Assembly: GCF_036013955.1 (NCBI RefSeq)
Contig: NZ_CP107903.1
Span: 1,922,001 to 1,986,000 of the forward strand
Source of the DNA: Streptomyces sp. NBC_00459
GTDB taxonomy: Bacteria > Actinomycetota > Actinomycetes > Streptomycetales > Streptomycetaceae
Length of the DNA stretch: 64,000 nt
Direction: 5' to 3'
Shown: positions 17,144 to 26,446 of the stretch, in pieces
How the letters are laid out: the number at the start of each line of letters is the position of its first letter
How positions within the stretch are numbered: position 1 is the first letter of the stretch
Translations under genes and position numbers: made by a program
The notes under the pieces: generated by a model
Told to the model about the DNA's origin: nothing
The model's input: the letters and a program-made list of their open reading frames with translations, nothing else
Database searches by the model: none

Positions 17144-17228
17144 CTGGACCACCTCGCCACTGGCTGCCCCCTATCTCCACGCTGCCACTCCGGCCACTCC
17201 GGAGTGATGGCACCACCCTAGACCAGCA

Positions 17229-17244
17229 TCGAACATTTATGCGA
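17229..17244. promoter_or_regulatory. degenerate LexA (SOS) box candidate
   Basis: TCGAAC-ATTT-ATGCGA has one perfect half of the Gram-positive SOS box TCGAAC-N4-GTTCGA and four of six bases in the other. It lies 86-101 bases upstream of dnaE2, where damage control would be expected. The remaining 313-bp gap to the protease gene contains that gene's terminator and nothing else I can identify. Confidence 0.35.
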
Positions 17245-17384
17245 TTCGGGAAGGGCTGCCACCCAGGACACGCGGGGAGGCCGATACCGCCCGTGCGGGA
17301 CCGGGGCGGCGAGCGCCGGGCGACCATCACTTGCCGTGACCAGGCACACGCGACCGGCCGCCAGAGGCCTCGCGAACGACGAAA

Positions 17385-17411
17385 TCCCGCCCCCGGGAAC
17401 CAGGGGCGGGA
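17385..17411 (-). terminator. rho-independent terminator of the protease gene
   Basis: On the minus strand a perfect 9-bp stem TCCCGCCCC/GGGGCGGGA with a 9-base loop is followed by TTTCG, 55 bases after the stop of the upstream protease gene. Confidence 0.8.
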
Positions 17412-17465
17412 CCGTCCCGGACCGATCGGAGTCCGGGAGAGGGATGGTGCGTGCCGGAAGAGGCC

Positions 17466-18545
17466 TCAGCCGATCTGTGTACCGGTGGCCGACAGCGCCT
17501 CCGTGACCGGCTGGAAGAAGGTCTCCCCGCCCGCGCTGCAGTCACCGCTGCCACCGGAGGTGAGGCCGATCGCACTGCTGCCCGAGAAGAGCGAGCCGCC
17601 GCTGTCGCCGGGCTCGGCACAGACGTCGGTCTGGATGAGCCCGTTGACGATGTCGCCGTTGCCGTAGTTCACGGTCGCGTTCAGACCGGTGACCGTGCCG
17701 GAGTGCACCTGGGTCGTGGAGCCGCTGCGGGTCACCGACTGGCCGACGGTGGCCGAGGCTGCGCCGGTGATCCGCTGGGAGCTGCCGTTGTAGAGGTTGA
17801 CCTGGCTCGGGTGGGCGACGTCGGCCGTGTACTTGACCAGGCCGTAGTCGTTGCCGGGGAAGCTGGACGACTCGTTCTGGCCGATCACACCGGACGAGTC
17901 GGACCATGTCGAGATCGCCTCGGTGCAGTGCCCGGCGGTCAGGAAGTACGGCTCGCCGCCCTTGACCACGTTGAAGCCGAGGGAGCAGCGGCCACCGCCA
18001 CCGGTGATCGCGTCGCCGCCGGCGATGAAGGTCCTGAACTCCCCCTTCGTACGCTGGAGTTCGGCCGTGCCACCGAGTCCGTCGACGACCTTGGTGAGCC
18101 TGGCCCACTCGGCCGCTGACACCGTGCGGTCGGCGGTGACGACGACCTTGTTGGCCGTCGGGTCGACCGCCCACGAGGTGCCGGGGATGGTCGCGTCCCG
18201 CTTCAGGGTCGTACGGGCGCTGTCGAGTTCGGCGACCGAGTTCTCGACGAGCCGCGCTCTGGCGCCGGCCGACTCGACCGTCCGGGCCGCCGCTTCGTCG
18301 AGCACGTTGACGACGAGGTTCTTCGTCTTCGCGTCGTAGTACGTTCCCGCGACGTCGGTGCCGAGGTCCTTGCCGAGCGTAGAGGCGACCTTTCCGGCCG
18401 CCGGCACTGAAAGGACCCTGGGTTCGGGGGTCTTGCCGACCTCACTCGCGTTCGCACTCTGGAAGGTCACTCCGGCGGCGACGAGTGCGGTGATGCCCGC
18501 ACCTACCACGGTGGCACGGCGCCTGGATATGCGTCGGTGCTTCAA
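17466..18545 (-). CDS. secreted streptogrisin-type serine protease (S1/chymotrypsin)
   Basis: A 359-residue prepro-protease. It starts at a TTG codon (18545) with AGGAGG seven bases upstream, giving [17 protein letters not shown], the classical start of Streptomyces proteases; a signal peptide ends near NAS. A propeptide of about 140 residues follows. The mature enzyme likely begins [10 protein letters not shown] and has the triad His in LTAGHC, Asp in NDYGLV and Ser in GDSGGS, with six cysteines for three disulphides (GRCSLGF with [11 protein letters not shown] with GDCSAGG among them). It digests extracellular protein. A second paralogue lies at 20050-20958 with a slipin gene between. Confidence 0.92.
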   Translation of the reverse strand: MKHRRISRRRATVVGAGITALVAAGVTFQSANASEVGKTPEPRVLSVPAAGKVASTLGKDLGTDVAGTYYDAKTKNLVVNVLDEAAARTVESAGARARLVENSVAELDSARTTLKRDATIPGTSWAVDPTANKVVVTADRTVSAAEWARLTKVVDGLGGTAELQRTKGEFRTFIAGGDAITGGGGRCSLGFNVVKGGEPYFLTAGHCTEAISTWSDSSGVIGQNESSSFPGNDYGLVKYTADVAHPSQVNLYNGSSQRITGAASATVGQSVTRSGSTTQVHSGTVTGLNATVNYGNGDIVNGLIQTDVCAEPGDSGGSLFSGSSAIGLTSGGSGDCSAGGETFFQPVTEALSATGTQIG

Positions 18546-18793
18546 CTTGCGTCCTCCTGTGGGGGGGGTACGGCAGAGAGGTTGTGGGGACCTCCCTTGC
18601 CGGTCGAACACCACCCACTATTCCGAGGCGTTCGGGGAGCACACAAGGTCGACTTCAGGACGCGCGTAGACAAACGAGCGCGCGCCCCCATCCGCAGACC
18701 CACCTTGACTGTCCACGGTCATCTCACGATTGCTTCACAAGTATTCGCACTGCAAACACTACGCGTGAGTAACGAGTGGGCGGACCGTAAGGT

Positions 18794-19807
18794 CTAGTCC
18801 TGTCTTGAATTCGCCCTCTCGGGGTTCAGTTCCAACAGGGACTCGGCAGACGGCAGTTGCTCCCGCACCGATTGCTCCGATCGCTCGGAGTGCTCCGATC
18901 GCTCGGCGATCTCCGGCTGTACCCCGTCCTGCGACGCCCGCGCCACCTGCGTCGGCCCTGCCGAGGGCGCGACCAAGGACGCGGCCGACTGCGCCGCCGA
19001 GGCCGCGGCCACCTGCCCCGCCGCTGGTGCGGCCGACGGCCCGGCGGGCTGCTGTGCCCGTTCCAGGAAGCGGAGCAGTTCCACCGGGAAGGGCAGGACG
19101 AGTGTCGAGTTCTTCTCGGCCGCGACCGCCACCACTGTCTGGAGCAGCCGGAGTTGGAGTGCGGCGGGCTGCTCGGACATCACACCGGCGGCCTCCGCGA
19201 GCTTCTTCGAGGCCTGCAGCTCGGCGTCCGCGTTGATGACCCGCGCCCGGCGTTCACGGTCGGCCTCGGCCTGCCGGGCCATCGAGCGCTTCATGGTCTC
19301 CGGCAGGGACACGTCCTTGATCTCGACCCGGTCGATCTGCACGCCCCAGCCCATCGCCGGGCTGTCGATCATCAACTCCAGCCCCTGGTTGAGCTTTTCG
19401 CGGTTGGACAGCAGATCGTCCAGGTCGCTCTTGCCGATGATCGAGCGCAGCGAGGTCTGCGCCATCTGCGAGACCGCGAACCGGTAGTCCTCGACCTGGA
19501 CGACCGCCTCGGCCGCGTCGACGACCTTGAAGTAGACGACCGCGTCCACCCGGACCGTGACGTTGTCCCGCGTGATGCCCTCCTGCGCGGGCACGGGCAT
19601 CGTCACGATCTGCATATTGACTTTGCGGATCCTGTCGACGAAAGGCACGATCACGGTGAACCCCGGCCCGCGCACATTCGACGACAGCCGCCCGAGCCGG
19701 AACACCACACCCCGCTCGTACTGTTTGACGACGCGCGCCGCAGCCGCCACGTACAGCACTCCGGCGGACGCGACAGCGACTCCCGCCGTCACCAGCTCCT
19801 CGACCAT
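18794..19807 (-). CDS. slipin (stomatin/SPFH) membrane protein
   Basis: A 337-residue protein with one N-terminal membrane hairpin (about 5-27) and an SPFH domain: KQYERGVVFRLGRL, GPGFTVIVPFVDRI, then TRDNVTVRVDAVVYFKV and SMARQAEADRERRARVI. The C-terminal 90 residues are Ala/Pro/Ser/Glu-rich and not conserved. Slipins organise membrane microdomains and often pair with an NfeD-type membrane protease; no nfeD is present here, and the flanking genes code for secreted proteases instead. The ATG at 19807 has only a weak purine tract upstream, so an upstream start is possible. It probably has its own promoter because a terminator lies at 19957. Confidence 0.88.
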   Translation of the reverse strand: MVEELVTAGVAVASAGVLYVAAAARVVKQYERGVVFRLGRLSSNVRGPGFTVIVPFVDRIRKVNMQIVTMPVPAQEGITRDNVTVRVDAVVYFKVVDAAEAVVQVEDYRFAVSQMAQTSLRSIIGKSDLDDLLSNREKLNQGLELMIDSPAMGWGVQIDRVEIKDVSLPETMKRSMARQAEADRERRARVINADAELQASKKLAEAAGVMSEQPAALQLRLLQTVVAVAAEKNSTLVLPFPVELLRFLERAQQPAGPSAAPAAGQVAAASAAQSAASLVAPSAGPTQVARASQDGVQPEIAERSEHSERSEQSVREQLPSAESLLELNPERANSRQD

Positions 19808-19956
19808 GCCGGCCCCCCAGGGTCCGAAGTGGGCGTGTGCAGGGGAGACTTCCCGTACGGCGGGCCTGCCCGCACTGCGGGTACTTCTCGTTCCGCCGAT
19901 GCTTCCCGTACTTCTTCCTGTACTCCGAAGGTAACTCCGCCGGGCGGACAAGGGCG

Positions 19957-19987
19957 AGCCCCCGCACGCGACTCGCGTACGGGGGCT
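19957..19987 (-). terminator. terminator hairpin of the second protease gene
   Basis: A 14-bp stem (AGCCCCCG...CGGGGGCT with one G-U pair) and 3-base loop lies 63 bases after the protease stop at 20050. Confidence 0.75.
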
Positions 19988-20049
19988 CTCCTGCTGCTGC
20001 CGGCTGCAGGTCAGGCCATGCGAAGAACGATGATGCCGTGGGGCAGGCC

Positions 20050-20958
20050 CTAGAAGACGCTGACGCCGTAGGCGCTCAGGGCCTCCGTGACGGGCTGGAA
20101 GAAGGTCGTACCACCGGAGGAGCAGTTGCCACTGCCGCCCGAGGTCAGACCGTAGGCGATGCCACTGTTGGAGTAGAGCGGGCCGCCGGAGTCGCCGGGC
20201 TCGGCGCAGACCGTGGTCTGGATCATGCCGTAGACGACATCGCCGCCGCCGTAGTTGACGGTCGCGTTCAACGCGGTGACCCGGCCGCTGTGCGTGCCGG
20301 TGGTGGAGCCGCGGCGGTAGACCGTGGTGTTCACCGACGGGGTGGCGGCGCTGGTGATGTCGACGCTGCCGACGGTGCCCGAGATCGAGCTGACGGGGTA
20401 GCTGCTCGCGTACTTGACGAGGCCGTAGTCGTTCGTCGGGAAGCTGGAGCCCGAGGTCGCGCCGAGCAGTGTCGTACGACCGGAGTTGGACCACCAGTTG
20501 CCCGCGCCGTCGGTGCAGTGACCGGCGGTCAGGAAGTAGTAGGTGGAACCGCTGCGGACGTTGAAGCCCAGGGAGCAGCGCCAGCTACTCGCATAGATTG
20601 CGTCGCCGCCGGAGATCAGTTTGCTGAACTTGCCCGGGGTCTTCTTGATGGTGAGGGCGTCGGCGGTGGTGCCCGCCTGCCGCTTGATCTTCGCGATCTC
20701 CGCCTTGGAGACCGTGCTGTCGACGGTGACGACAACGCGGTTCGTCTTGGCGTCGACGGCCCAGGCGGTACCTGGGATGTCGGCCTTGAGAACCGAGCTG
20801 CTCGCCTTGGAGAGCTGGGCGGTGCTGAAGGTGGTGACGTCGGCGGCGGTCGCATTGGGGATCGCGACGGCGGCCGCGGCCACGAGTCCGGTGCTGACAG
20901 CGATCAGCCGGGTCCGTCTCGTGATGCCACTGCGGGGGGTGGTGCGCTTGATCCTCAC
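20050..20958 (-). CDS. secreted streptogrisin A/B-type serine protease
   Basis: A 302-residue prepro-protease, shorter than its neighbour because the propeptide is only about 75 residues. GTG at 20958 follows GGAGG; then [17 protein letters not shown] and a hydrophobic segment form the signal peptide ending NATA. The mature part probably begins ISGGDAIY and has His in LTAGHC, Asp in NDYGLV and Ser in GDSGGP. The mature domains of the two paralogues are clearly related (shared [17 protein letters not shown] and [12 protein letters not shown]), so local duplication is likely. Confidence 0.92.
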   Translation of the reverse strand: MRIKRTTPRSGITRRTRLIAVSTGLVAAAAVAIPNATAADVTTFSTAQLSKASSSVLKADIPGTAWAVDAKTNRVVVTVDSTVSKAEIAKIKRQAGTTADALTIKKTPGKFSKLISGGDAIYASSWRCSLGFNVRSGSTYYFLTAGHCTDGAGNWWSNSGRTTLLGATSGSSFPTNDYGLVKYASSYPVSSISGTVGSVDITSAATPSVNTTVYRRGSTTGTHSGRVTALNATVNYGGGDVVYGMIQTTVCAEPGDSGGPLYSNSGIAYGLTSGGSGNCSSGGTTFFQPVTEALSAYGVSVF

Positions 20959-21178
20959 TTGTCGTTCCTCCACATGGGAAGTCGGGGGCCCGCGTGGGGT
21001 CGGGGCCCGTGAGGCGCAGTCAGGGCTTGTTCCGTCCGGATTCCGAACATGCTGTGACCCTGACAAGCGCTGGGTGGGAGTATTCGACCGTTCAACCGGT
21101 CGACGCAAGGGCGCCTTTCGGCCTCACGTTGTTCAACCCCCGCACAGCCCACAGGAGTTGATCAAGAACCATGGTGTT

Positions 21179-21961
21179 CTAGCGAAGGTTGCGCTCTCCT
21201 GCGGCTATTGCGACGCCCAGCGTATTGCCCGGCTGGGGAAAGGGGCAGACGAAGTGGTCGGCGAACGCACCCGGTGGGAGCAGGGACCGGTTGAAGTCCA
21301 CCGTTGTGCGCCCCTCGACGTCCGGGGCCACCGGGCGCAGGAAGCGGAAGCGGTAACTGCCGTCACCGCTGGTGGAGTCGGCGAAGACGGCCCACAGTGT
21401 GCCGTCCTCATCGACGGTCACGCGCAGCGTCTGCTCCTGCCCGTCGAGCGAGAACGTCAGTTCACCGCCGAGCCCGAGCCCGCGCTCCCGCCCGTCCGCG
21501 TTCGCCACCCGCACGGTGCGCCGCCCGTCGTACGGCGTGAACCGGCCGGACACCGACCAGCGCGGGTCGTACGAAGTCGCCTCGATGCCCTTGAAAGCGG
21601 TGCGCGTCTCCGCATCGGGGTCGAAGTCGCGCACACCCCAGCTGCCCTCGCGCACCAGTACGACCAGGCGTCGCTCGCCCAGACCGACCCGGGCCTCGCC
21701 CGCCGGCCCCTGGTCGGCGGGCAGCCGGATCTCCCCGGTGAAGGGCTCGCCGTCGAGCGTCAGCCCGTCCGCGGCACCAGCGGCCGGCACGACAGTGTCG
21801 CCGTCGACCGTCCATCGGCCGGTGATGGCCGGAAGTCGACCGTCCGGAAAGTCTTCGAGCCAGTGTGTACCGACGAGCGCGAGGGGCCCGTAGGGCGCCG
21901 ACGCCGTCTCGATGCGCCGTTCGTGCCGCTCCTGCCACGCCTCGGACCCGTCCCCCGTCAT
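21179..21961 (-). CDS. DUF1684 family protein
   Basis: A 260-residue cytosolic protein with the family landmarks FKGIEATSYDPRWSVSGRF, PYDGRRTVRVANADGRER, LFADSTSGDGSYRFRFL-like strand (here AVFADSTSGDGSYRFR) and the C-terminal DFNRSLLPPGAFADHFVCPFPQPGN stretch, split here by function-unknown loops. No enzyme activity is established for the family. The ATG at 21961 has GGGAG upstream; the longer in-frame N terminus with a WRGFWRGF repeat is unlikely to be translated. It is next to two flavin monooxygenase genes on the same strand. Confidence 0.75.
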   Translation of the reverse strand: MTGDGSEAWQERHERRIETASAPYGPLALVGTHWLEDFPDGRLPAITGRWTVDGDTVVPAAGAADGLTLDGEPFTGEIRLPADQGPAGEARVGLGERRLVVLVREGSWGVRDFDPDAETRTAFKGIEATSYDPRWSVSGRFTPYDGRRTVRVANADGRERGLGLGGELTFSLDGQEQTLRVTVDEDGTLWAVFADSTSGDGSYRFRFLRPVAPDVEGRTTVDFNRSLLPPGAFADHFVCPFPQPGNTLGVAIAAGERNLR

Positions 21962-22108
21962 GAACCCACTCCCGAACCCACGCCAGAATCCACGCCAGCT
22001 CACTCCCTGGAATCCCACCGTGCGCCGCCTTCGGCGCACCCCGGGCCACGCGTTCCGCGCGCGGCCCGTACACAACCTGTATGTCATCTTTGTAAGTGCG
22101 GCGCTCAG

Positions 22109-23416
22109 TCAGCCCGTCCATACGGGTTCGCCCAGCCCGAGGTGCGAGCGCAGTGTGGTCCCCGCATATCGCGTACGGAACGCGCCACGTTCCTGGAGCA
22201 GCGGCACGACCCGGTCCACGAACTCGTCCAGACCGCCCGGGACGGGGTGCGGGACAAGAACGAAGCCGTCGGCCGCGCCCTCCCGTACGAACGCGTCGAG
22301 CACGTCGGCGACCGACTGCGGTGTCCCGACGAGGGAGTCCCGGCCGCTCGCCTCGATGACGGTCTGCCGGATCGACAGCCCCCCGGCCCGGGACAGGGCC
22401 CGCCACCGTTCGGCCGCCTTCACCGGATCGGCGGTCCTGAGCTGCCCCTGGGCCGGGGCGGACGCCGGCACCGGGTCGAAGTCGGGCAGCGGACCGTCGG
22501 GGTCGTAGGAGGAGAGATCGGTGCCCCAGACCTGCTCCAGGGCGAGGATGGCGTGCTGCGGCGAGACCTGCTGCCGGCCGATCACGGCCGCCCTCTCCCG
22601 CGCCTCGGCGGCGGTGTCCCCGAGCACGACGGTCACCCCGGGCATGATCTTCAGGTCTCCCGGCGCCCGCCCGTACCTCGCGAGCCGCCCCTTGACGTCG
22701 GCGTGGAAGGCGCGCCCGGCTTCCAGGCTCCGGTGTCGCGCGAGGACCACGTCGGCGGCCGAAGCGGCGAACTCCCGCTCCTGCTCCGAGTCCCCCGCCT
22801 GGATCACCACCGGATGCCCCTGCGGTGAGCGCGGTACGCCGAACTCGCCCGCGATGTCGAAGTGCCGGCCCCGATGGGCGAAGTGCCGGGACACCCCGTC
22901 CGGTGTCCAGGAGTCCCACAACTCGCGTGCCACGTCGAGGAGTTCGGCCGCACGCGGGTACCGCTCGGCCGGGTCGAGGCAGCCGCCGCGCCGGAGGTTC
23001 TCGCCGGTGGAGGCGTCGGCGGAGGTCACCATGTGCCAGGCGGCCCGGCCACCGCTGAGATGGTCCAGCGTGGCGAATCTACGGGCCAGTCCGTACGGTT
23101 CGTCGAAGGCCGCGTCGGCCGTGGCGGCGAGCCCGGTCCGCTCGGTGACGGCGGCGAGCGCCTCCAGGACGGTGACCGGTTCGGGCCGCCCGGCCTCGTC
23201 CGGGCCATGGACACCCCCCAGGTGTTCCCCCAGCGGCCCCTCCGCGACCAGGAGGAAGTCGAGCAGCCCGCGCTCTGCGGTCCGGGCGAGCCGCTCGAAG
23301 GAGGAGAAGTCGACCGGCGCCCCCGCTCTCGGACCGGCCCCCACGGCGGCGCCGCCGACGCCCGGGAGACACGCGGCGAGGTGCATCTGCCCACGCCCCG
23401 GCGCCCGTACGGTCAT
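22109..23416 (-). CDS. LLM-class flavin-dependent monooxygenase (NtaA/DszA-like)
   Basis: A 435-residue bacterial-luciferase-like (beta/alpha)8 protein with the group marks FLLVAEGP, TGLAATADAAFDEPYGLARRFATLDHLSGGRAAWHMVTS region, and GHPVVIQAGDSEQEREFAA. This NtaA/SnaA/DszA branch uses reduced FMN from a separate reductase and often cleaves C-S or C-N bonds of sulfur compounds or chelators. The ATG overlaps the stop of the second LLM gene (ATGA), so both are co-translated. Confidence 0.85.
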   Translation of the reverse strand: MTVRAPGRGQMHLAACLPGVGGAAVGAGPRAGAPVDFSSFERLARTAERGLLDFLLVAEGPLGEHLGGVHGPDEAGRPEPVTVLEALAAVTERTGLAATADAAFDEPYGLARRFATLDHLSGGRAAWHMVTSADASTGENLRRGGCLDPAERYPRAAELLDVARELWDSWTPDGVSRHFAHRGRHFDIAGEFGVPRSPQGHPVVIQAGDSEQEREFAASAADVVLARHRSLEAGRAFHADVKGRLARYGRAPGDLKIMPGVTVVLGDTAAEARERAAVIGRQQVSPQHAILALEQVWGTDLSSYDPDGPLPDFDPVPASAPAQGQLRTADPVKAAERWRALSRAGGLSIRQTVIEASGRDSLVGTPQSVADVLDAFVREGAADGFVLVPHPVPGGLDEFVDRVVPLLQERGAFRTRYAGTTLRSHLGLGEPVWTG

Positions 23417-24519
23417 GACGCGCCCCCGGCGGCCACGACCGGCCCGGCGTACTGGTTGACCGGCCGGGCCAGCCCCAGGTGCTCCCGGAGCGTGCGGCCC
23501 GGGTAGAAGGTGCGGAACAGGCTCCGGTGCTGGAGCAGCGCCACCGTTCCGTTGACGAGCCGCTCCAGGTCACGGCGCGGCTCGGCGGGGACGAGATGGA
23601 AACCGTCGACGACGCCGGACGTGTGCCAGGTGGTGATCAGTTCGGCGAGGTCGACGGGCCCGCCCCGGTACAGCGGGCCGTGCACGCTCGGCCGGGGACC
23701 ACCGCCCCCGTGCCCCGGCTCGGCCGCGTGCTCGCCGCCGCCGAGGTCGACGACAAGGCTCGCGAGGACCCGCAGCTCGTCCGGGTCACGCCCCAGGTCC
23801 TTTGCCGCGACCCGCAGTTCGTCACGTACGGCCCCCGCCTGCGCGGCGCTCACCGCCCGGACGAGCACCACGTCGGCGTACCGGGCCGCGGTCTGCCTGG
23901 CCTGTCCCTCGGTGGCGTCGACGAGGCGGACGGGGTGGCCCTGCGGTGGCCGCGGCACGGTGGACGGGCCTTTGACGGAGAAGGTGGCGCCCTCGAAGTC
24001 GACGTGGTGCAGCTTGCCCCGGTCGACGAAGCGGCCGGCGGCCACGTCCCGCAGCTCGGCATCGTCCTCCCTGCTGTCCCACAACCGGGCTGCCACGTCG
24101 GCGACCTCACCGGCCTCCCGCCACAACTCGTCGCCGGGTACGGCGCGGCGACGGCCGAAGAGCCGGGCCTCGGCCTCGGTCGCCGACACGTCCAGCTGCC
24201 AGCCGGCCCGGCCGCCGCTGACCCAGTCGAGGGTCGCCACCGCAGCCTGGACGTGGAAGGGCTCGGTGTGTGTGGTGGTCACGGTGGGCACCAGACCGAT
24301 CCGCGCGGTGGCGGGTGCGACCCGGGCGAGCACACCGAGCGCGTCAGGACCGGGGCGCGCGAAGGAGTCGCCGAGCGTCACGAAGTCGAGCCCGCCGCTC
24401 TCGGCGAGCCGCGCCGACTCGACGTACAGGTCGGCGTCGAACAGGGCCTGTGGGCCGGCCACGGGTTGGTCGACGGCGGCGGCCAGGTGCAGCAGCCCCC
24501 GGCCGTGCGTTGAGGTCAT
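23413..24519 (-). CDS. LLM-class flavin-dependent oxidoreductase
   Basis: A 368-residue second luciferase-like protein, only distantly similar to its partner. It shows LAESGGLDFVTLGDSFARPG, HVQAAVATLDWVSGGRAGWQL and GHPVRLVDATEGQ. It ends with LGLARPVNQYAG, echoing HLGLGEPV in the partner. The ATG has an AAGG tract upstream. It lies between the FAD/NAD-binding protein gene and the first LLM gene in one apparent operon headed by the ABC permease. Confidence 0.83.
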   Translation of the reverse strand: MTSTHGRGLLHLAAAVDQPVAGPQALFDADLYVESARLAESGGLDFVTLGDSFARPGPDALGVLARVAPATARIGLVPTVTTTHTEPFHVQAAVATLDWVSGGRAGWQLDVSATEAEARLFGRRRAVPGDELWREAGEVADVAARLWDSREDDAELRDVAAGRFVDRGKLHHVDFEGATFSVKGPSTVPRPPQGHPVRLVDATEGQARQTAARYADVVLVRAVSAAQAGAVRDELRVAAKDLGRDPDELRVLASLVVDLGGGEHAAEPGHGGGGPRPSVHGPLYRGGPVDLAELITTWHTSGVVDGFHLVPAEPRRDLERLVNGTVALLQHRSLFRTFYPGRTLREHLGLARPVNQYAGPVVAAGGAS

Positions 24520-24571
24520 GAGGATGAACCTTTCGTCGGTGCGTCACAGCACCCGCGTCGTAAGGGAGGCT

Positions 24572-26446
24572 TCATGCGGCGGTGTCGTGATCGGCGACCG
24601 GCTCGGCAGCACGCTCGGTGACGCGCTCGTCGCGGCGCTCGGAATCGCGATCTTCACCGTGGTCGGCACCGCGATCGGCATCGCGTCCGTGAGAGTCCAG
24701 CGCTCCCAGAAAGGTCAGCGCGGCGCGCGCGGTCGCGTCGTTCTGCCGGAAGGCCGGCCCGCCGGTGCGCGGCCGGGTGAACGCGCCGGAGCCACGCGCC
24801 TCTGTGTGCGGCCCGAGCGCGAAGCGGCGTGGATGCGGCCGGCCGTCCCGGTCGAGGAGCCGCCCGTCTCCGGGGTGCACGGCGAGCAGCCCCTCGGGGG
24901 TCACTCCGGTCCCGTCGTTGTACAGCTCACGCAACAGGGTGTCGCGGGCGCGCTCCAGGGTGGGTTCCGGCAGCCGCGCCTCGACGAGCGCGCGAGCCTC
25001 CACCGAGGCACCGGGCACACTGGCACCGCTCGCCCGGAACACCCCGTCCTCGGCGGTGACGGTCGTGTCCGCACCGAGGAAGTTGAGGATTCCGGCCCGG
25101 GACAGGGCGAGCATCTGCCGCAGCCGGGGTCCGGGCGGCCCGGAGGCGAGATAACTGAAGAAGCCGTGCCACCAGGACCCGATGTCACCGAGCCGCACCA
25201 GCTGCCCGTAGACGGAGAGCAGCCCGAGGAAAACGGCCAGGTCCGGGCTGTACGAAGCATTGTGACGTCGCGTCAGATCGTCTCGAATGTACCCTCGCAG
25301 TCCTTCCTGAAGCGCTTCGTACGACGGATACCGCACCCCCTCCAGTGGACGGTCGAGGGCGCCGAGGTCGAGCCGGTCGGCCGGATCGGGCACGGTGGAG
25401 GCGACCAGCACCTCCCGCTCCGCCCAGTCCGCGGCGGCGTACTTCTCCTCGAAGTCCGCCCAGGCACCGCTGGTGCGCTCCGGGTGGACGGTGAACAGCC
25501 GGTGGTAGTGCGCGAACCCCAACTCCTTCTCCACCAGCGGCCATACGTCCCGCCGGAAGTCGAAGCCGTCCGGACGCGCGAGCAGGGCGTCCACCTCGCC
25601 GGGCCCGAAGAACCGTGGCAGGGGCGGTCGTTCACCGGTCCAGTCGTAGCCGATCTTCGAGTGGTACGGCACCCCGCGCCGAGAGCCGACGTACAGCACG
25701 GGTTCCCGCCCGGACGGCCGATAGATCAACTCCCCCTCGCCGTCTTCCTCATAGCGCCCGCCACGCCCCTCCGTCAGCAGGACCATCAGGTCGACGAAGG
25801 CGAGCCCGAATCCCCGCACGAGGACGGGTTCACCGGGCCGCAGTGCGGACAGGTCGCTGTCGGCGGTGAAGTCGGGCGGCAGATGGACCAGCCCTTGGGC
25901 CTGCGCATACGCGGCCAACTCACTCTGCTCGTCGTCGAGTTCGGCATCGAGGTGCCCGAGCGTCAGGACCACCAGGTCGGCGAGCAGCGGCCGGGCGCGC
26001 CCCTCCAGCCACACCTGCTGGCGCCCCTCGCGCGGCCCGCCGACCCGCAGGGCGCGCCCGACGTGGTGCTGGACGCGGATGCCGGGCGGCAGAGCGGCCA
26101 CCGTGTCCTCGTACACCCAGTTCAGGTAGGCGCCGAGGCTCCGGCGGTCCGAGAAGACCCGGCCGTCGATCTCCGCCCACTCGTGCAGCGTGGGTCCGGG
26201 ACGCACCGGGCCCGCCATGGCCACCGTCTCGTCGGTGAACATGGTGACGTCCTGGGCCTGCGAGTTCATCCACAGCAGCGGGGACTGCTCCTGGCGCCAG
26301 ATCCGGCCGCCGCCCGGCGGATGGGGGTCGACGAGATGGATGTCGAGGCCCGAATCCCCGTACAGCTCGGGCGCGTTGGCGGCGATCCGCTCCAGGAGAC
26401 CGGTCCCCCGCGGACCGGCCCCCACAATGACGAGCACCGGCCTCAT
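24572..26446 (-). CDS. FAD/NAD(P)-binding protein (large, PF13454-type)
   Basis: A 624-residue protein opening with the Rossmann motif VLVIVGAGPRGTGLLERIAAN and IHLVDPHPPGGGRIWR, then SPLLWMNSQ and a second nucleotide-binding region VLVRGFGLAFVDL. These mark the FAD-NAD(P)-binding family related to lysine/ornithine monooxygenases. The C terminus ends in a highly charged Arg/Asp/Glu tail. It could oxidise the substrate brought in by the transporter or supply reduced flavin. Its ATG overlaps the permease stop, so the genes are coupled. Confidence 0.82.
   Translation of the reverse strand: MRPVLVIVGAGPRGTGLLERIAANAPELYGDSGLDIHLVDPHPPGGGRIWRQEQSPLLWMNSQAQDVTMFTDETVAMAGPVRPGPTLHEWAEIDGRVFSDRRSLGAYLNWVYEDTVAALPPGIRVQHHVGRALRVGGPREGRQQVWLEGRARPLLADLVVLTLGHLDAELDDEQSELAAYAQAQGLVHLPPDFTADSDLSALRPGEPVLVRGFGLAFVDLMVLLTEGRGGRYEEDGEGELIYRPSGREPVLYVGSRRGVPYHSKIGYDWTGERPPLPRFFGPGEVDALLARPDGFDFRRDVWPLVEKELGFAHYHRLFTVHPERTSGAWADFEEKYAAADWAEREVLVASTVPDPADRLDLGALDRPLEGVRYPSYEALQEGLRGYIRDDLTRRHNASYSPDLAVFLGLLSVYGQLVRLGDIGSWWHGFFSYLASGPPGPRLRQMLALSRAGILNFLGADTTVTAEDGVFRASGASVPGASVEARALVEARLPEPTLERARDTLLRELYNDGTGVTPEGLLAVHPGDGRLLDRDGRPHPRRFALGPHTEARGSGAFTRPRTGGPAFRQNDATARAALTFLGALDSHGRDADRGADHGEDRDSERRDERVTERAAEPVADHDTAA

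Noticed and set aside
13514..17221. Long plus-strand frames opposite dnaE2
   Set aside because: Same bias effect; the minus strand encodes recognisable polymerase domains over the whole stretch.
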